From: Archivesica marissinica
Taxonomy: Eukaryota; Mollusca; Bivalvia; Venerida; Vesicomyidae
DNA: 64,000 nucleotides
Reading direction: 5' to 3'
NCBI GenBank assembly: GCA_014843695.1
Contig: CM026401.1
Coordinates: 32,433,792 to 32,497,791 of the forward strand
Made by a program: the position numbers and the translations under genes. Below are positions 34,543 to 44,899 of this stretch, in pieces. Each line of letters opens with the position of its first letter. The stretch's first letter is position 1. Under the pieces are notes generated by a model. The model had not been told where the DNA came from. It saw nothing but the letters and a program-made list of their open reading frames with translations, and did not search any database.

Positions 34543-36055
34543 CTGAGTCAAAAAAGAAACGATACCAAACTAAAAATGACGTAAAACGGATAAAACCATA
34601 GAAAGGTTTAATATATTATTACATATCAGTACCGGGTATCTTATTGCAACGTCAGCCAACCATAAACACAGGTAAATAAACACCCGATAATCCTGGAACG
34701 CCGAATTTCCGATTTGCACATGCTCCTCAACAAAGACAACTTCCTACACATGTACAAATCGGAAAACCGGTTTATTGTACTGGTATTGCATTATCATCGA
34801 GGAAAAACACCTTACATACCCATTGTTACCTCTAACAAAATGCCTAGGCTAAACCGCAATCAGAGAATGCGTGCCATTGGCATGATTGACGGCGGTTTAC
34901 GTCAGCGTGACGTCGCAAATCGACTCGGGGGTTACGCGGATCACGATAACACGTCTACTTCGACGTTATCGAACACATGGATCGGTGGACGACCGTCCAA
35001 GATCTGGTCGACCACGTGTGACTACGCGTGAACAGGACCGTCACATTCGGACGTCACATTTACGTGACCGGTTCCTACCTGCTACGCACACAGCTGCCGT
35101 TACTCCTGGGATGACCAACAATCGCATCAGTGCACAAACAGTCAGGAACCGGCTCGGTGAACGTGGCATTCGTGCCTATCGGCCATACGTTGGACCCATC
35201 CTGACACGACGTCACCGTGACATACGGCGGGAATGGACGACGGAACGTGCTCGCTGGACTCGGTTACAGTGGAATTCGGTGATGTTTAGCGATGAATCGC
35301 GGTTCTGTTTGCGTCGAGCGGATGGCAGAGAGCGGGTATATCGCAGACGCGGTGAATGTTACGCCGACGCATGTGTACGTCAGGTCGATCTTTTCGGGGG
35401 CGGAAGCGTTATGGCGTGGGGCGGTATCACCTTCGGCAGTCACACTGAACTGTTAGTGGTGGACGGGAACCTAAACGCCCAGCGGTACTGTGATGAGATC
35501 CTTGCGCCAGTTGTTGTGCCGTTCTTTAACGCCAACAGCAACGTCACACTGTTCCAACAGGACAAAGCCAGGTGTCATGCTGCTCGGATTTCCACCACAT
35601 TATTGGAGCAGAACAATATTGAAACCCTGCCGTGGCCTGCTTGTCACCAGACTTGTCACCCATAGAACATTTGTGGGATACGTTAGACCGCCTCGTCAGA
35701 TGACATCAGCCGGTAACGTTAAACCAACTGAGGGATGTTTTGCGTCAGGAGTGGACAAATATTGACCAGCAAGAGATTCAGACACTCTTCCGTTCGATGC
35801 GACGGCGGTGCATTGCAGTGAGAGACGCAAATGGTGCCCATACTCGGTATTGACGTCTGTGTGAAAACTCCATTAGACCCCTGTCCGACGAATTACGTCA
35901 TCACGCAGCAGACAGTTTCGGAGGCTCATTATGCTTTATGTGCTCCTCTTTCAAACATGTTGGACTATCATCTTATGAATTTTCAAAGAATTTTCTTAAT
36001 AAATGTTGAAATTATAGACACATAAACACCAGGTATCGTTTCTTTTTTGACTCAG
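34543..36055 (+). mobile_element. Tc1/mariner-like DNA transposon, non-autonomous by decay
   Basis: The element is about 1.5 kb with 24-25-bp terminal inverted repeats (CTGAGTCAAAAAAGAAACGA at the left, the exact complement at the right). It is flanked by TA on both sides, the target duplication of the Tc1/mariner superfamily. It contains one transposase reading frame broken at several points. It sits in the intron between VWD exons 1 and 2, on the strand opposite the host gene. Confidence 0.93.
34840..35853 (+). pseudogene. Tc1-like transposase, frameshifted
   Basis: Starts MPRLNRNQRMRAIGMIDGG with a helix-turn-helix-like N-terminus (RQRDVANRLG). An extra G in a G-run at about 34926 shifts the frame. 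The main part then reads RLLRRYRTHGSVDDRPRSGR, FSDESRF, VMAWGGIT and LFQQDKARCHA. A second shift near 35650 moves the catalytic end (SPDLSPIEHLWD) to another frame, where a stop follows shortly (LVR then TGA), then RQEWTNIDQQEIQTLFRSMR to the terminal TGA. Spacing between the second D and the E is 34 residues, so DD34E. It cannot make a full transposase. Confidence 0.9.
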
Positions 36056-36257
36056 TATATAAGAATACACAGTATTTACTAGTCTTCCAGTTAATGGTTT
36101 AAATATTAAAATGAACAGCTAAAATACTAATATAAAAATAAATCACCAAAATAGAAAAACAAATGATCAACTACCGTATATGGTCAGATAAATGAACCTG
36201 GCCTTGTTAGATAACCCTGCAAATCGACTTGTTATGGTGACCATTACTGTTTAAGAG

Positions 36258-36980
36258 ATACGAGGCGGCACGCTTTCTGGAGGACACGGAAGGAAGCGAC
36301 ACGCTTTCTGGAGGACAAGGAAGGAAGCGGCATGCTTTCTGGAGGACACGGAAGGAAGCGGCATGCTTTCTGGAGGACAAGTAAGGAAGCAGCATGCTTT
36401 CTGGAGGACAAGGAAGGAAGCGGCATGCTTTCTGGAGGACACGGAAGGAAGCGGCATGCTTTCTGGAGGACAAGTAAGGAAGCAGCATGCTTTCTGGAGG
36501 ACAAGGAAGGAAGCGGCATGCTTTCTGGAGGACACAGAAGGAAGCGGCATGCTTTCTGGAGGACACGGAAGGAAGCGACACGCTTTCTGGAGGACACGGA
36601 AGGAAGTGGCATGCTTTCTGGAGGACAAGGAAGGAAGCGGCATGCTTTCTGGAGGACACGGAAGGAAGCGGCATGCTTTCTGGAGGACAATTAAGGAAGC
36701 AGCATGCTTTCTGGAGGACATGGAAGGAAGTGGCATGCTTTCTGGAGGACACGGAAGGAAGCGGCATGCTTTCTGGAGGACACGGAAGGAAGCGGCATGC
36801 TTTCTGGAGGACAAGGAAGGAAGCAGCACGCTTTCTGGAGGACACGGAAGGAAACGGCATGCTTTCTGGAGGACAAGGAAGGAAGCAGCACGCTTTCTGG
36901 AGGACACGGAAGGAAGCGGAATGCTTTCTGGAGGACACAGAAGGAAGCAGCACGCTTTCTGGAGGACACGGAAGGAGAGA
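36258..36980. repeat. 31-bp minisatellite
   Basis: About 23 units of CTTTCTGGAGGACACGGAAG plus GAAGCGGCATG, with A/G and C/T variants. It is open in several frames on both strands but has no splice sites or domain and is not exon-derived. Confidence 0.93.
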
Positions 36981-36984
36981 CATT

Positions 36985-37360
36985 CCAACTAAGGACAATA
37001 TGGCTCCACCATAATTGCGGAGTAAATAATCCCTCCAGCATAGCCTGGGAACAGGAGTTGATATATTATGCCTGGTCAGTTATATAAATATATTTTAATA
37101 CCGAGATCATTAATTGGGCCGTATTGAGTTTCTGATAATGTCAACTTTGCCAGAAGTAAATTGGTGGAACCGAGGCTACCTCCAGCGGTCAATAGGTATG
37201 AAGCAGACATGAAATATAGACAATTTACCGTCTACCTCTAACCTTGACAATGACCTTGAACCGACATGGCTGATCTATGACGGATGGGCCAACAAAGTAA
37301 GATTTTTTAAGCAAACCGTTTGTCCAGGCCATGTTCAAGGGCTACAAGCTCATAACCCTA
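36985..37360. other. Intron, no exon seen
   Basis: I looked here for a VWD exon because of the long intron. The flanking exons join directly in phase and sense, and this stretch has no frame with paired splice sites. Confidence 0.6.
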
Positions 37361-37365
37361 ATGAG

Positions 37366-37750
<385 letters not shown>

Positions 37751-37807
37751 TATGTGTGATGCCTATCTGGAACAATAAAAGTGGAAACATAAATCTGGTG
37801 TAAATAC

Positions 37808-37933
37808 CTTGCATTACAAACACAACGTCTCCTGTGTTACTAGTAATCTGATAGAGGATGTATTCGCCATGTCCGTTGAACGTGAACTGGGAACCGTCCA
37901 ATGTGCGTATATGAGGGTCGCCAAACATGAAAC
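37808..37933 (-). CDS. Exon: start of VWD domain
   Basis: This 126-nt exon (phase 1 to 1) follows ATGTAG and ends ...VFVMQ G at donor GTATTT. It contains FGDPHIRTLDGSQFTFNG and GEYILYQ, the classic VWD opening 'GDPHxxTxDGxxFxFNGxGEY'. VWD is an extracellular disulphide-rich domain. A long GACA microsatellite starts about 60 bp into the following intron. Confidence 0.93.
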
Positions 37934-37977
37934 CTACATTTATAGAGCAAACAAACTAGTAAAACAATTGACTAAAT

Positions 37978-38222
37978 TGGCTGTCCGATTAGCGCAGTGG
38001 TTAGCGCGTTCGCTTCTCACCAATGCAACCCGGGTTCGATCCTCGGACAGGGAAGTATGTGAGATGGTATGGTGGTCACCAGATCGGACAGGTGGGTTTT
38101 CTCTGGGTACTCCGGTTTCCTCCCACACGAATGACCACATAAACGCTTTCATCCGCGCCAACGAGAGTGATTAATATAAGTTGTTAAAACTTGTTTCGCA
38201 ATCGTTGTAAAATATATAAAGT
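37978..38222 (+). mobile_element. SINE family C, full-length copy
   Basis: Begins CTGTCCGATTAGCGCAGTGG with a tRNA-like A-box and the B-box GGGTTCGATCC, then a central GTACTCCGGTTTCCTCCCAC and a short AAATATATAAAGTAAAATAA tail. The head resembles a tRNA but continues into SINE sequence. Confidence 0.85.
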
Positions 38223-38319
38223 AAAATAAAATGTATTATTTCTCACTGTTAAAGTATGGTTGCATCGTTTTCTATCATAAAACACTTTTCAGTCAAATAT
38301 AGAAATACTATTTGTCTGT

Positions 38320-38877
38320 TTAAAGCAGCATTACATCGTAATAAAGGATGTTTTGGGTAAAATATAAATACTAATGTGTGTGTGTTTACAAAAATCGAAA
38401 TAGTCGCTCAGAAACGATAAAATTCCAATAAATTTAAACCATCGTATACACAAATTTGTTTATCAACACACGAAATGTAAACACGCACAGCAGAGGATGT
38501 AGAAAACAACGTATATATTTTGAACATGAAAGACTATCTATCTTCCTCTAATGTCGAACCCCTTGCGGGCATGTAGAAATGTCCCTAAAGACTTAGCTAA
38601 CAGAGGTATGAATCAACATATCAAGTAATTTAATTAAAAAAGACAACGTAGGACAAATGGGGACGTTGCATTCCGAATGCAAACAATTGCGGACGATGCG
38701 TTCAGGTTGTAAACAAGTGCGTGACCGATCGACTCGGAAAGTTCTACTTTCGGTTTCGAGTTTGTTTTATCGCAAAAAAACACTGTTTACCAAATGAACA
38801 TAAGCATACAAAGTATAATTTTAAAAAATTATATAAAGTAAATATCTTTTATTTCATATGATGTAATGCTGCTTTAA
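38320..38877. mobile_element. Foldback/MITE-like element with TTAA ends
   Basis: Terminal inverted repeats TTAAAGCAGCATTACATC and its complement GATGTAATGCTGCTTTAA bound 558 bp of AT-rich DNA without coding potential. A TTAA at each border is the target preference of piggyBac elements. Confidence 0.7.
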
Positions 38878-38899
38878 GTAAACGAGCGAAATATTATAC

Positions 38900-39230
38900 A
38901 TTGTATTTAACTCATGAACATAGAAATCTATTATCTGTCAACAGATTAGTCAACAAATAAATATGCATACCGGTAGGTATATGTGTGAGATATCACGGTA
39001 AATATGTACCATACCTCATTTTATTCAGGATAAACGCGTTGTATTACGCATGAATGTCGACCTAATTTACATTATTTTGTTATGTCAACAAACCATGTAT
39101 ACGACATTTGTTTATTTGTTGAAATACTCAATTTTTGAGGCAATTATTTGGAAAAAATTATACCATATAATAGTAAATTACATTCTGCAGACATTTGCGT
39201 TTTCACTGATGTAGTGTCACTTTAACGTAC
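38900..39230 (+). mobile_element. Relative of the 44065-44573 MITE (right part)
   Basis: Bases about 39030-39227 (GCGTTGTATTACGCATGAAT to TGATGTAGTGTCACTTTAA) match 44383-44573 at high identity, including the right end. The left end is not evident, so the copy is partial or rearranged. Confidence 0.65.
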
Positions 39231-39630
39231 GTTACTTTTTTGTCGCTTTAAGATCATATTAACCAATAATCAATAATTAGTCAATAATTGCTTTACTAGT
39301 TTAAGGTGACTTGTAGGTCCACTGGGCCGGGTGCTACTGTATACAGTCTACAACCGTTATATCAAAGTCAGTTATGTCGAATTCTCCGGTTATCTCGAAG
39401 TCGGATCAAAGTCCCGTTTCAGATACTATCATGTTACATATACGTGGCTCTGTTTATATCGAATTTCGCCAAGTCAAATTTCGGTTATGTTGAAGTATTT
39501 CGGTCCGATGGAATTCGACATAGCGGATGTAGACTGTATATTTGTTGTAATATTGTACTTATAAACTTAATGCACATGTCACTATAATAAAACAGTTTCT
39601 TATCTTAACTTATACTTCATTTATATATGG
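39231..39630. other. Intron, no recognised feature
   Basis: AT-rich sequence and a roughly 230-bp stretch (about 39300-39545) with a GTCGAATT/TCGAAGT-like motif bias typical of an old repeat. I could not assign it. Confidence 0.4.
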
Positions 39631-39631
39631 T

Positions 39632-39888
39632 TCGCCTCCGTGGTCGAGTGGTTAAGGTCGCTGACTTGTATACCACTGTAACTTATCATCACTGATGGTC
39701 ACGGGTTCGAGCCCCGCACGGACCGTGTCTCATTTATATGAAAAAGTTGGCAGTTTGTTACGGAGGTTGGTGCACCAAGTGCTGGTTAACCACTGGAACC
39801 TGCCCAGGAAAGTTGTTGTTAGGTGAAACTGCCCGCCGGCGAAATAGCCCAAAATGGTGCTGATGCAGGCGTAAAACCCGAAATATAT
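39632..39888 (+). mobile_element. SINE family A, full-length plus-strand copy
   Basis: Starts CGCCTCCGTGGTCGAGTGGT (Ser/Leu tRNA-like A-box region), has GGGTTCGAGCCCCGC (B-box), a body with TGCACCAAGTGCTGGTTAAC, and ends ACGCCTGCATCAGC-complement then AAACCCGAAATATAT and a TA repeat. This is the best reference copy in the window. Confidence 0.85.
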
Positions 39889-40003
39889 ACCGGTATATAT
39901 ATATATATATATACATACTTCATTTATATAGAAGTTGGCTGAATTAAAAAAAAATTTAAACTAACTACAACCTTTTTAATGGTACTCATAATTGTGTATT
40001 TAC

Positions 40004-40092
40004 CTGGTGTTGGTGCTCTGTAGTTTGTGCAGTCATCTACTGGCCGTCTCTGTGTAAATATTGTACACAGATCTGACCTTACACAACACCAT
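40004..40092 (-). CDS. Exon: end of AMOP domain
   Basis: This 89-nt exon (phase 2 to 1) follows TTTCAG and ends ...PTPG at donor GTAAAT. It encodes WCCVRSDLCTIFTQRRPVDD followed by CTNYRAP, matching the AMOP C-terminal motif 'CC--S--C--Y--RRP--DC--Y-PP' that precedes VWD in SUSD2 and MUC4. Upstream of it (higher coordinates) lie about 14 tandem copies of its acceptor and 5' two-thirds. Only this most 3' copy retains the exon end and donor. Confidence 0.88.
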
Positions 40093-41325
40093 CTGAAATA
40101 TGTATAACATAGCTAGTACAGTCATCTACAGGCCGTCTCTGTGTAAATATTGTACACAGATCTGACCTTACACAACACCATCTGAAATATGTATAACATA
40201 GCTAGTACAGTCATCTACAGGCCGTCTCTGTGTAAATATTGTACACAGATCTGACCTTACACAACACCATCTGAAATATGTATAACATAGCTAGTACAGT
40301 CATCTACAGGCCGTCTCTGTGTAAATATTGTACACAGATCTGACCTTACACAACACCATCTGAAATATGTATAACATAGCTAGTACAGTCATCTACAGGC
40401 CGTCTCTGTGTAAATATTGTACACAGATCTGACCTTACACAACACCATCTGAAATATGTATAACATAGCTAGTACAGTCATCTACAGGCCGTCTCTGTGT
40501 AAATATTGTACACAGATCTGACCTTATACAACACCATCTGAAATATGTATAACATAGCTAGTACAGTCATCTACTGGCCGTCTCCAAGTAAATATTGTAC
40601 ACAGATCTGATCTTACACAACATCATCTGAAGTATGTATAACATAGCTAGTACAGTCATCTACATGCCGTCTCTGTGTAAATATTGTACACAGATCTGAC
40701 CTTATACAACACCATCTGAAGTATGTATAACATAGCTAGTACAGTCATCTACAGGCCGTCTTCCATGTAAATATTTTACACAGATCTGACCTTATACAAC
40801 ACCATCTGAAATATGTATAACATAGCTAGTACAGTCATCTACTGGCCGTCTCCAAGTAAATATTGTACACAGATCTGACCTTACACAACACCATCTTAAA
40901 TATGTATAACATAGCTAGTACAGTCATCTACAGGCCGTCTCTGTGTAAATATTGTACACAGATCTGAAGTATGTATAACATAGCTAATACAGTCACCTAC
41001 AGGCCGTCTCTGTGTAAATATTGTACACAGATCTGACCGTATACAACACCATCTGAAGTATGTATAACATAGCTAGTACAGTCATCTACTGGCCATCTCC
41101 AAGTAAATATTGTACACAGATCTGACCGTATACAACACCTTCTGAAATATGTATAACATAGCTAGTACAGTCATCTACAGGCCGTCTCCAAGTAAATATT
41201 GTACACAGATCTGAACTTATACAACACCTTCTGAAATATGTATAACATAGCTAGTAGTCATCTACAGGCCGTCTCGATGTAAATATTGTACACAGATCTG
41301 ATCTTACACAACACCAAATAAACAC
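40093..41325 (-). repeat. 89-bp array carrying acceptor and 5' part of the last AMOP exon
   Basis: About 14 units of 89 bp (some shortened). Minus-strand unit: TATGTTATACATATTTCAG, then ATGGTGTTGTGTAAGGTCAG, ATCTGTGTACAATATTTACA, CAGAGACGGCCTGTAGATGA and a CTGTACTAGC link. It repeats WCCVRSDLCTIFTQRRPVDD but lacks the exon's CTNYRAPTPG end and donor. It is the only array in the gene built on a 3' splice site. Confidence 0.94.
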
Positions 41326-41329
41326 GTAC

Positions 41330-41960
41330 ACATGCAGACAACAATGATTTGATAGTATAATTGGACCTGAAAAGAGATTAAAAAATGTTTTTATAGAAGA
41401 CAAAAAGTATGAACGTTTATAATGTCGAGTATGCATTAAATCTATTGCCCAACACATTATCACATCTGCCCTAATAATATCAACACTCTTTCAGATGGGA
41501 CTTATCCGAGGTCTTGTGTCAGTGCTTTACACAATGCACATAAAAGAACCAGGGGAGACTCTGGAATGGGTTTCTGTCTGTATCGTTGCACTGGGTCTCT
41601 GTCTGTATCATTGCACTGGGTCTCTGTCTGTATTATTGCACTATCCTCCAAAATCTAAAATGACTACGGTAATCTCTTCAGGAGGCAGCGTTCAAATGGG
41701 CAACCGGTAGATAGATAAATAAACGCAAAAGCACAACACATAAATGTCCTTTATTAATTTATTGGGGTACCGGTACACAGCACTATCAGTTCTCTAAATG
41801 TTTGTCGTACTTTGACCTTACATACGTTCACAGGCAATTCATTTGAATCATGTGAAAGTAATAGCTTTGATGACAGAGAACAGTGCCAGAAATTTCCGGC
41901 TATTGTGACCCATATAACAACATGCCATCACTTATCATTAGGCACTTGCAAACATGTGTC
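41330..41960 (+). repeat. Intron with dispersed repeat copy (41553-41733) and short tandem
   Basis: Bases 41553-41733 match the reverse complement of 24955-25072. Within it a 26-bp segment (TGGGTCTCTGTCTGTATCAT plus TGCACT) occurs two to three times in tandem. The remainder shows no other feature. Confidence 0.65.
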
Positions 41961-41963
41961 AAC

Positions 41964-42312
41964 TAACTTGAATGGTTCCAGGTCTTGCTTCTGATACTTT
42001 GTGGTAGCCCTAAATGGGCTATGTAGATCAAGGGAACCAGCAACTATATGTGGTATCCAATCAATTAACAGATAAAACTAACTTGTATGGTTCCAGGTCT
42101 TCCTGCTAGTACTTTGTGGTAGCCCTCAATGGGTTATGTAGATCCAGGGAACCAGCAACTATATGTGGTATCCAATCAATTAACAGATAAAACTAACTTG
42201 TATGGTTCCAGGTCTTCCTGCTAGTACTTTGTGGTAGCCCTCAATGGGTTATGTAGATCCAGGGAACCAGCAACTATATGTGGTATCCAATCAATTAACA
42301 GATAAAACTAAC
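41964..42312 (-). repeat. 115-bp array carrying end and donor of the middle AMOP exon
   Basis: Three further copies, at 115-bp spacing, of the last 70-80 nt of the exon at 42440-42313 plus donor (A)AGTTAGT and about 40 nt of intron. In frame the copies keep GSLDLHNPL- and QEDLEPYK-like sequence but have TAG in place of a CAG codon. Confidence 0.9.
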
Positions 42313-42440
42313 TTGTATGGTTCCAGGTCTTCCTGCTGGTACTTTGTGGTAGCCCTCAATGGGCTATATAGACCCAGAAAGCCAGCTCCCAGCATAGTTG
42401 TCAACAAACTCCCAACACCGCTTTCATCATAGCAGCATAG
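42313..42440 (-). CDS. Exon: middle of AMOP domain
   Basis: This 128-nt exon (phase 0 to 2) has no long open frame of its own. I found it because the flanking AMOP exons have incompatible phases. It follows a TTTCTAG acceptor and reads LCCYDESGVGSLLTT, then GAGFLGLYSPL, then YQQEDLEPYK, ending at donor GTTAGT. 'CCYD--G-LLT' is the AMOP core. Its phases match both neighbours exactly, which is strong support. Three degenerate copies of its 3' half plus donor follow as a 115-bp tandem array. The intact exon has CAG where the array copies carry TAG. Confidence 0.84.
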
Positions 42441-42555
42441 CTAGAAATATTTAAATCATACAAAATACAAGAAACACTACTCTAACATGACTCGGCATTT
42501 TGTCTGTATACCCAAAGGAATTTTACCGTATTTAAATTAAGGAATATATCATGAG

Positions 42556-42674
42556 TTAATAGTTTCCATTGGGGTATGAGCTGCATGAGTGTGTTCAAAA
42601 TGTGTGGAGGCCAAAGGCATCCACGTAGCATTAAACACACCCAATGTAGTTCATACCCCAATGGAAACTATTAA
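42556..42674. mobile_element. Short foldback element with TTAA ends
   Basis: Perfect 24-bp inverted arms (TTAATAGTTTCCATTGGGGT then ATGA, and the complement) separated by about 70 bp. Bordered by TTAA. Too short to encode anything; a MITE or a palindrome able to form a hairpin. Confidence 0.75.
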
Positions 42675-42749
42675 TTCGCGATTCATTACTAATATTTATA
42701 CTAATTATTCTTTTCAATGAGACAAAGAAAAAATATATCACACTTTCCA

Positions 42750-42860
42750 ATTACCGTATTTACTCGCCTATAAGACGGGGATATTTCCCGCTGATTTAAG
42801 GCTCAAAGTCAGGGTCCCGTCTTATAAGCGGGTAAAAGGTATTTAGTCCAAAATTGCGAC
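42750..42860. repeat. TACCGTATTTACTCG repeat with small inverted arms
   Basis: TACCGTATTTACTCGCCTAT, then arms TATAAGACGGG and CCCGTCTTATA. Such ends are seen on abundant animal DNA-transposon relics; the family is uncertain. Confidence 0.5.
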
Positions 42861-43111
42861 TTACCGTGTGGCAGTGATCTGATAATTAGATCATCCTTGA
42901 ACAGCGTAAACTGTAAGACACGCCTCTTTTTGCGACAAACGGTGCCAAATACTGCGAATACGCATGCACGTAACATCGAATGCGCATGTCAGTCGTATAT
43001 ACCGCTACTTGGAAACCCTTGTACGAAATTGTATATAATCAGGGCACATACATTCATCGAAGGAAATGCAATAGCGATGTAAATATTCTGCAATCAAACA
43101 TGGTTTAGCAC

Positions 43112-43358
43112 TTAACCGATTTCATTCTGGATACATTTAAAGGCTTTTGCAAACAACATAGATCCAGATCAGCCGCAGCGTGACGCTGCATGCTGATCAG
43201 GATCTATGTTGTTTGCTGCATAGCCAAATATCTTAGCAAGATCATCTGAATAGCAAAAAGCATAGAGCCTCATCAGACGGCACGTTCCGTGGTGGTTGAT
43301 CTGGCTCTATGTTGTTTGCTAATACCGTTTGAACGGTATCCAGAATGAAATGGGTTAA
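43112..43358. mobile_element. piggyBac-like MITE with internal hairpin
   Basis: 247 bp bounded by TTAA. Terminal inverted repeats TTAACCGATTTCATTCTGGA and the complement of TTAACCCATTTCATTCTGGA. Inside, GCAAACAACATAGATC forms a near-perfect long dyad with GATCTATGTTGTTTGC around a GCAGCGTGACGCTGC centre (about 43149-43217). A second GGCTCTATGTTGTTTGC follows near 43304. No coding potential. Confidence 0.78.
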
Positions 43359-43466
43359 TGTAAAAAAGCATTTTTGTAGTTTCACATATGTTTTCCAAAA
43401 ATATAACGCCAACTATTTTTCAGCGTTTTAGATAATTTGGTCATGTTAGAATTGAAATAATATTTA

Positions 43467-43598
43467 GAGGTTATTAAACTGCGGAGGTGGGCCATTTGTG
43501 GATATTGGCGCACCCTATGGAGATATTGGCCCGAGGGCCAATATCGGATAGGTGCGCCAATATCCACAAATGGCCCACCGCAGCCGTTTAATAACTTC
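43467..43598. mobile_element. Palindromic foldback element
   Basis: Two arms of about 50 bp (GAGGTTATTAAAC, GGTGGGCCATTTGTGGATAT, TGGCGCACC and complements) nearly fill the 132 bp, around a GATATTGGCCCGAGGGCCAA centre. A GGCCAATATCGGATATTGGC echo lies at 43791-43812. Confidence 0.78.
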
Positions 43599-43599
43599 T

Positions 43600-44060
43600 T
43601 TATTGCATACATAGCCGTATTTTTCTTCTGCTGTTATTTGCTTATTTCGCTCAGCCATTTTACCGTCAAGAGACAACAATCTGTCAGACAACGACTTTAG
43701 TGTTGCTTCGGTGGCCATGTTTACACAATGTAGTTACTATGTTGTTGCTACCTGTGACACGTGCTCGTGATTCGTTCTCGGCGCGTGCTGGGCCAATATC
43801 GGATATTGGCCCGGCAGAGTCGAAAATCGAAATATATTGCCCGCGTCGACCAGATATTTTGCTTTTCTACCATTAAATTTGTTACTATTTATAGTAACGT
43901 ATGCAATAATTGTATTTATAGTCGAATAAAAACATGGTTTGTCATTCTGAGTGCCAGAATTAACACTTAGGCCTATGACGTGCATTGTTAATTCCTACGC
44001 GTCAGAACTCAAAATAATCACCAATAAATAACGGAAAGACAAATATTGCAAATTTCTGAA
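43600..44060. other. Intron, no gene seen
   Basis: Contains the GGCCAATATC echo of the neighbouring foldback and otherwise no recognisable feature. Confidence 0.5.
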
Positions 44061-44064
44061 ATCA

Positions 44065-44573
44065 TTAAAGCGACATTACATCATAAAAAGCAAAAAAACA
44101 ACCTTCACGTATAAATGTATTGCGACTACAAATTCGTCCGAATACATTCGAACACTAACATTGAATCAATAAACAGTGTTTTTATGGTCTACAAACTTTC
44201 AAACGTGAAATTAGGATTTCATATAATGGGTACCCACGCTCCTGATTTGACGTGTGTTTGTCATTGGAGTCAATATTAAGCGCGTGATACTGTCGCTTAG
44301 AGATGAATTAACTAAGATTAGTCTACAAATAAATACAAATGTTGAGATATAACGGTATATATGTATCAGTATTCAGGATGCACGCGTTGTATTACGCATG
44401 CATGTTGACCCTATTTACATTATTTTGTTATGTCAACAAACAGCGTATACGACGTTTGTTTATTAGTTGAAATACTCAGTTTTTGAGGCAAATATTTGGG
44501 CAAAATGATACCATATAATAGGAAATTACATTCTGTAGAAATTTCCGTTTTCACTGATATAATGTCGCTTTAA
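44065..44573. mobile_element. MITE with TTAA ends, relative of 38320-38877 and 38900-39230
   Basis: Ends TTAAAGCGACATTACATCAT and ATATAATGTCGCTTTAA, with TTAA at both borders. The interior matches 39030-39227. It ends about 35 bp before the donor of the AMOP start exon (44608). Confidence 0.75.
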
Positions 44574-44607
44574 ATGGATGTCAACATATTAATGTGAATT
44601 GCCTTAC

Positions 44608-44870
44608 TCTATTCCCGTAGTCCATCATGGTTGGGAACGTGGTAGCATAGCAGAGACCGATGCCGACAGTCACAAGCTCAAACCTCAGATCAGCCATTGC
44701 ACGTGTCCTATCGCACGGGCAGTTTGGTGTGGCTACATCGAGCATTGCAATCATGCCAGGTATAAACATACTGTGCGTCTCATCATTGTTCCAGAAGTAA
44801 CATTTATTGCGGTAGTTAGTGTAGGAAGCCGGGCAGTAATCCAGCTTAAACAACCATCTGCCTCGCAAAT
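44608..44870 (-). CDS. Exon: NIDO-AMOP linker and start of AMOP domain
   Basis: This 263-nt exon is phase 1 to 0. The junction codon is Asp, followed by LRGRWLFKLD, which matches the 'xxGxWxFRxD' segment that closes NIDO. It continues with the Cys-rich linker YCPASYTNYRNKCYFW, then CPCDRTRAMADLRFE, the AMOP opening 'CPC(T/D)xxQAxxDxxRF', and CYATTFPTMMDYGNR before donor GTAAGG. The AMOP domain is an extracellular Cys-rich module linked to adhesion. No tandem array abuts this exon. Confidence 0.85.
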
Positions 44871-44899
44871 CTGAATTCATATGGTAAATGTTTGTTTGT

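Noticed and set aside
36207..37087. Cys/Ser-rich frames up to 263 codons on both strands
   Set aside because: Both come from the same 31-bp minisatellite; a genuine gene would not be open in five frames at once.
37131..37330. Extra VWD exon
   Set aside because: The exons at 37933-37808 and 34378-34250 already join in phase and give the expected strand (VFVMQ-GRTEP); nothing here has paired splice sites.
37978..38060. tRNA gene
   Set aside because: The A-box and B-box-like words continue straight into a conserved SINE body present at other positions in the window; the cloverleaf is incomplete.
39632..39720. Ser/Leu-type tRNA gene
   Set aside because: Same reason: it is the head of SINE family A, present in at least five copies with the same body.
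40004..44608. Direct splice from the AMOP start exon to the AMOP end exon
   Set aside because: Phases are 0 and 2, which would break the frame; the exon at 42440-42313 resolves it.
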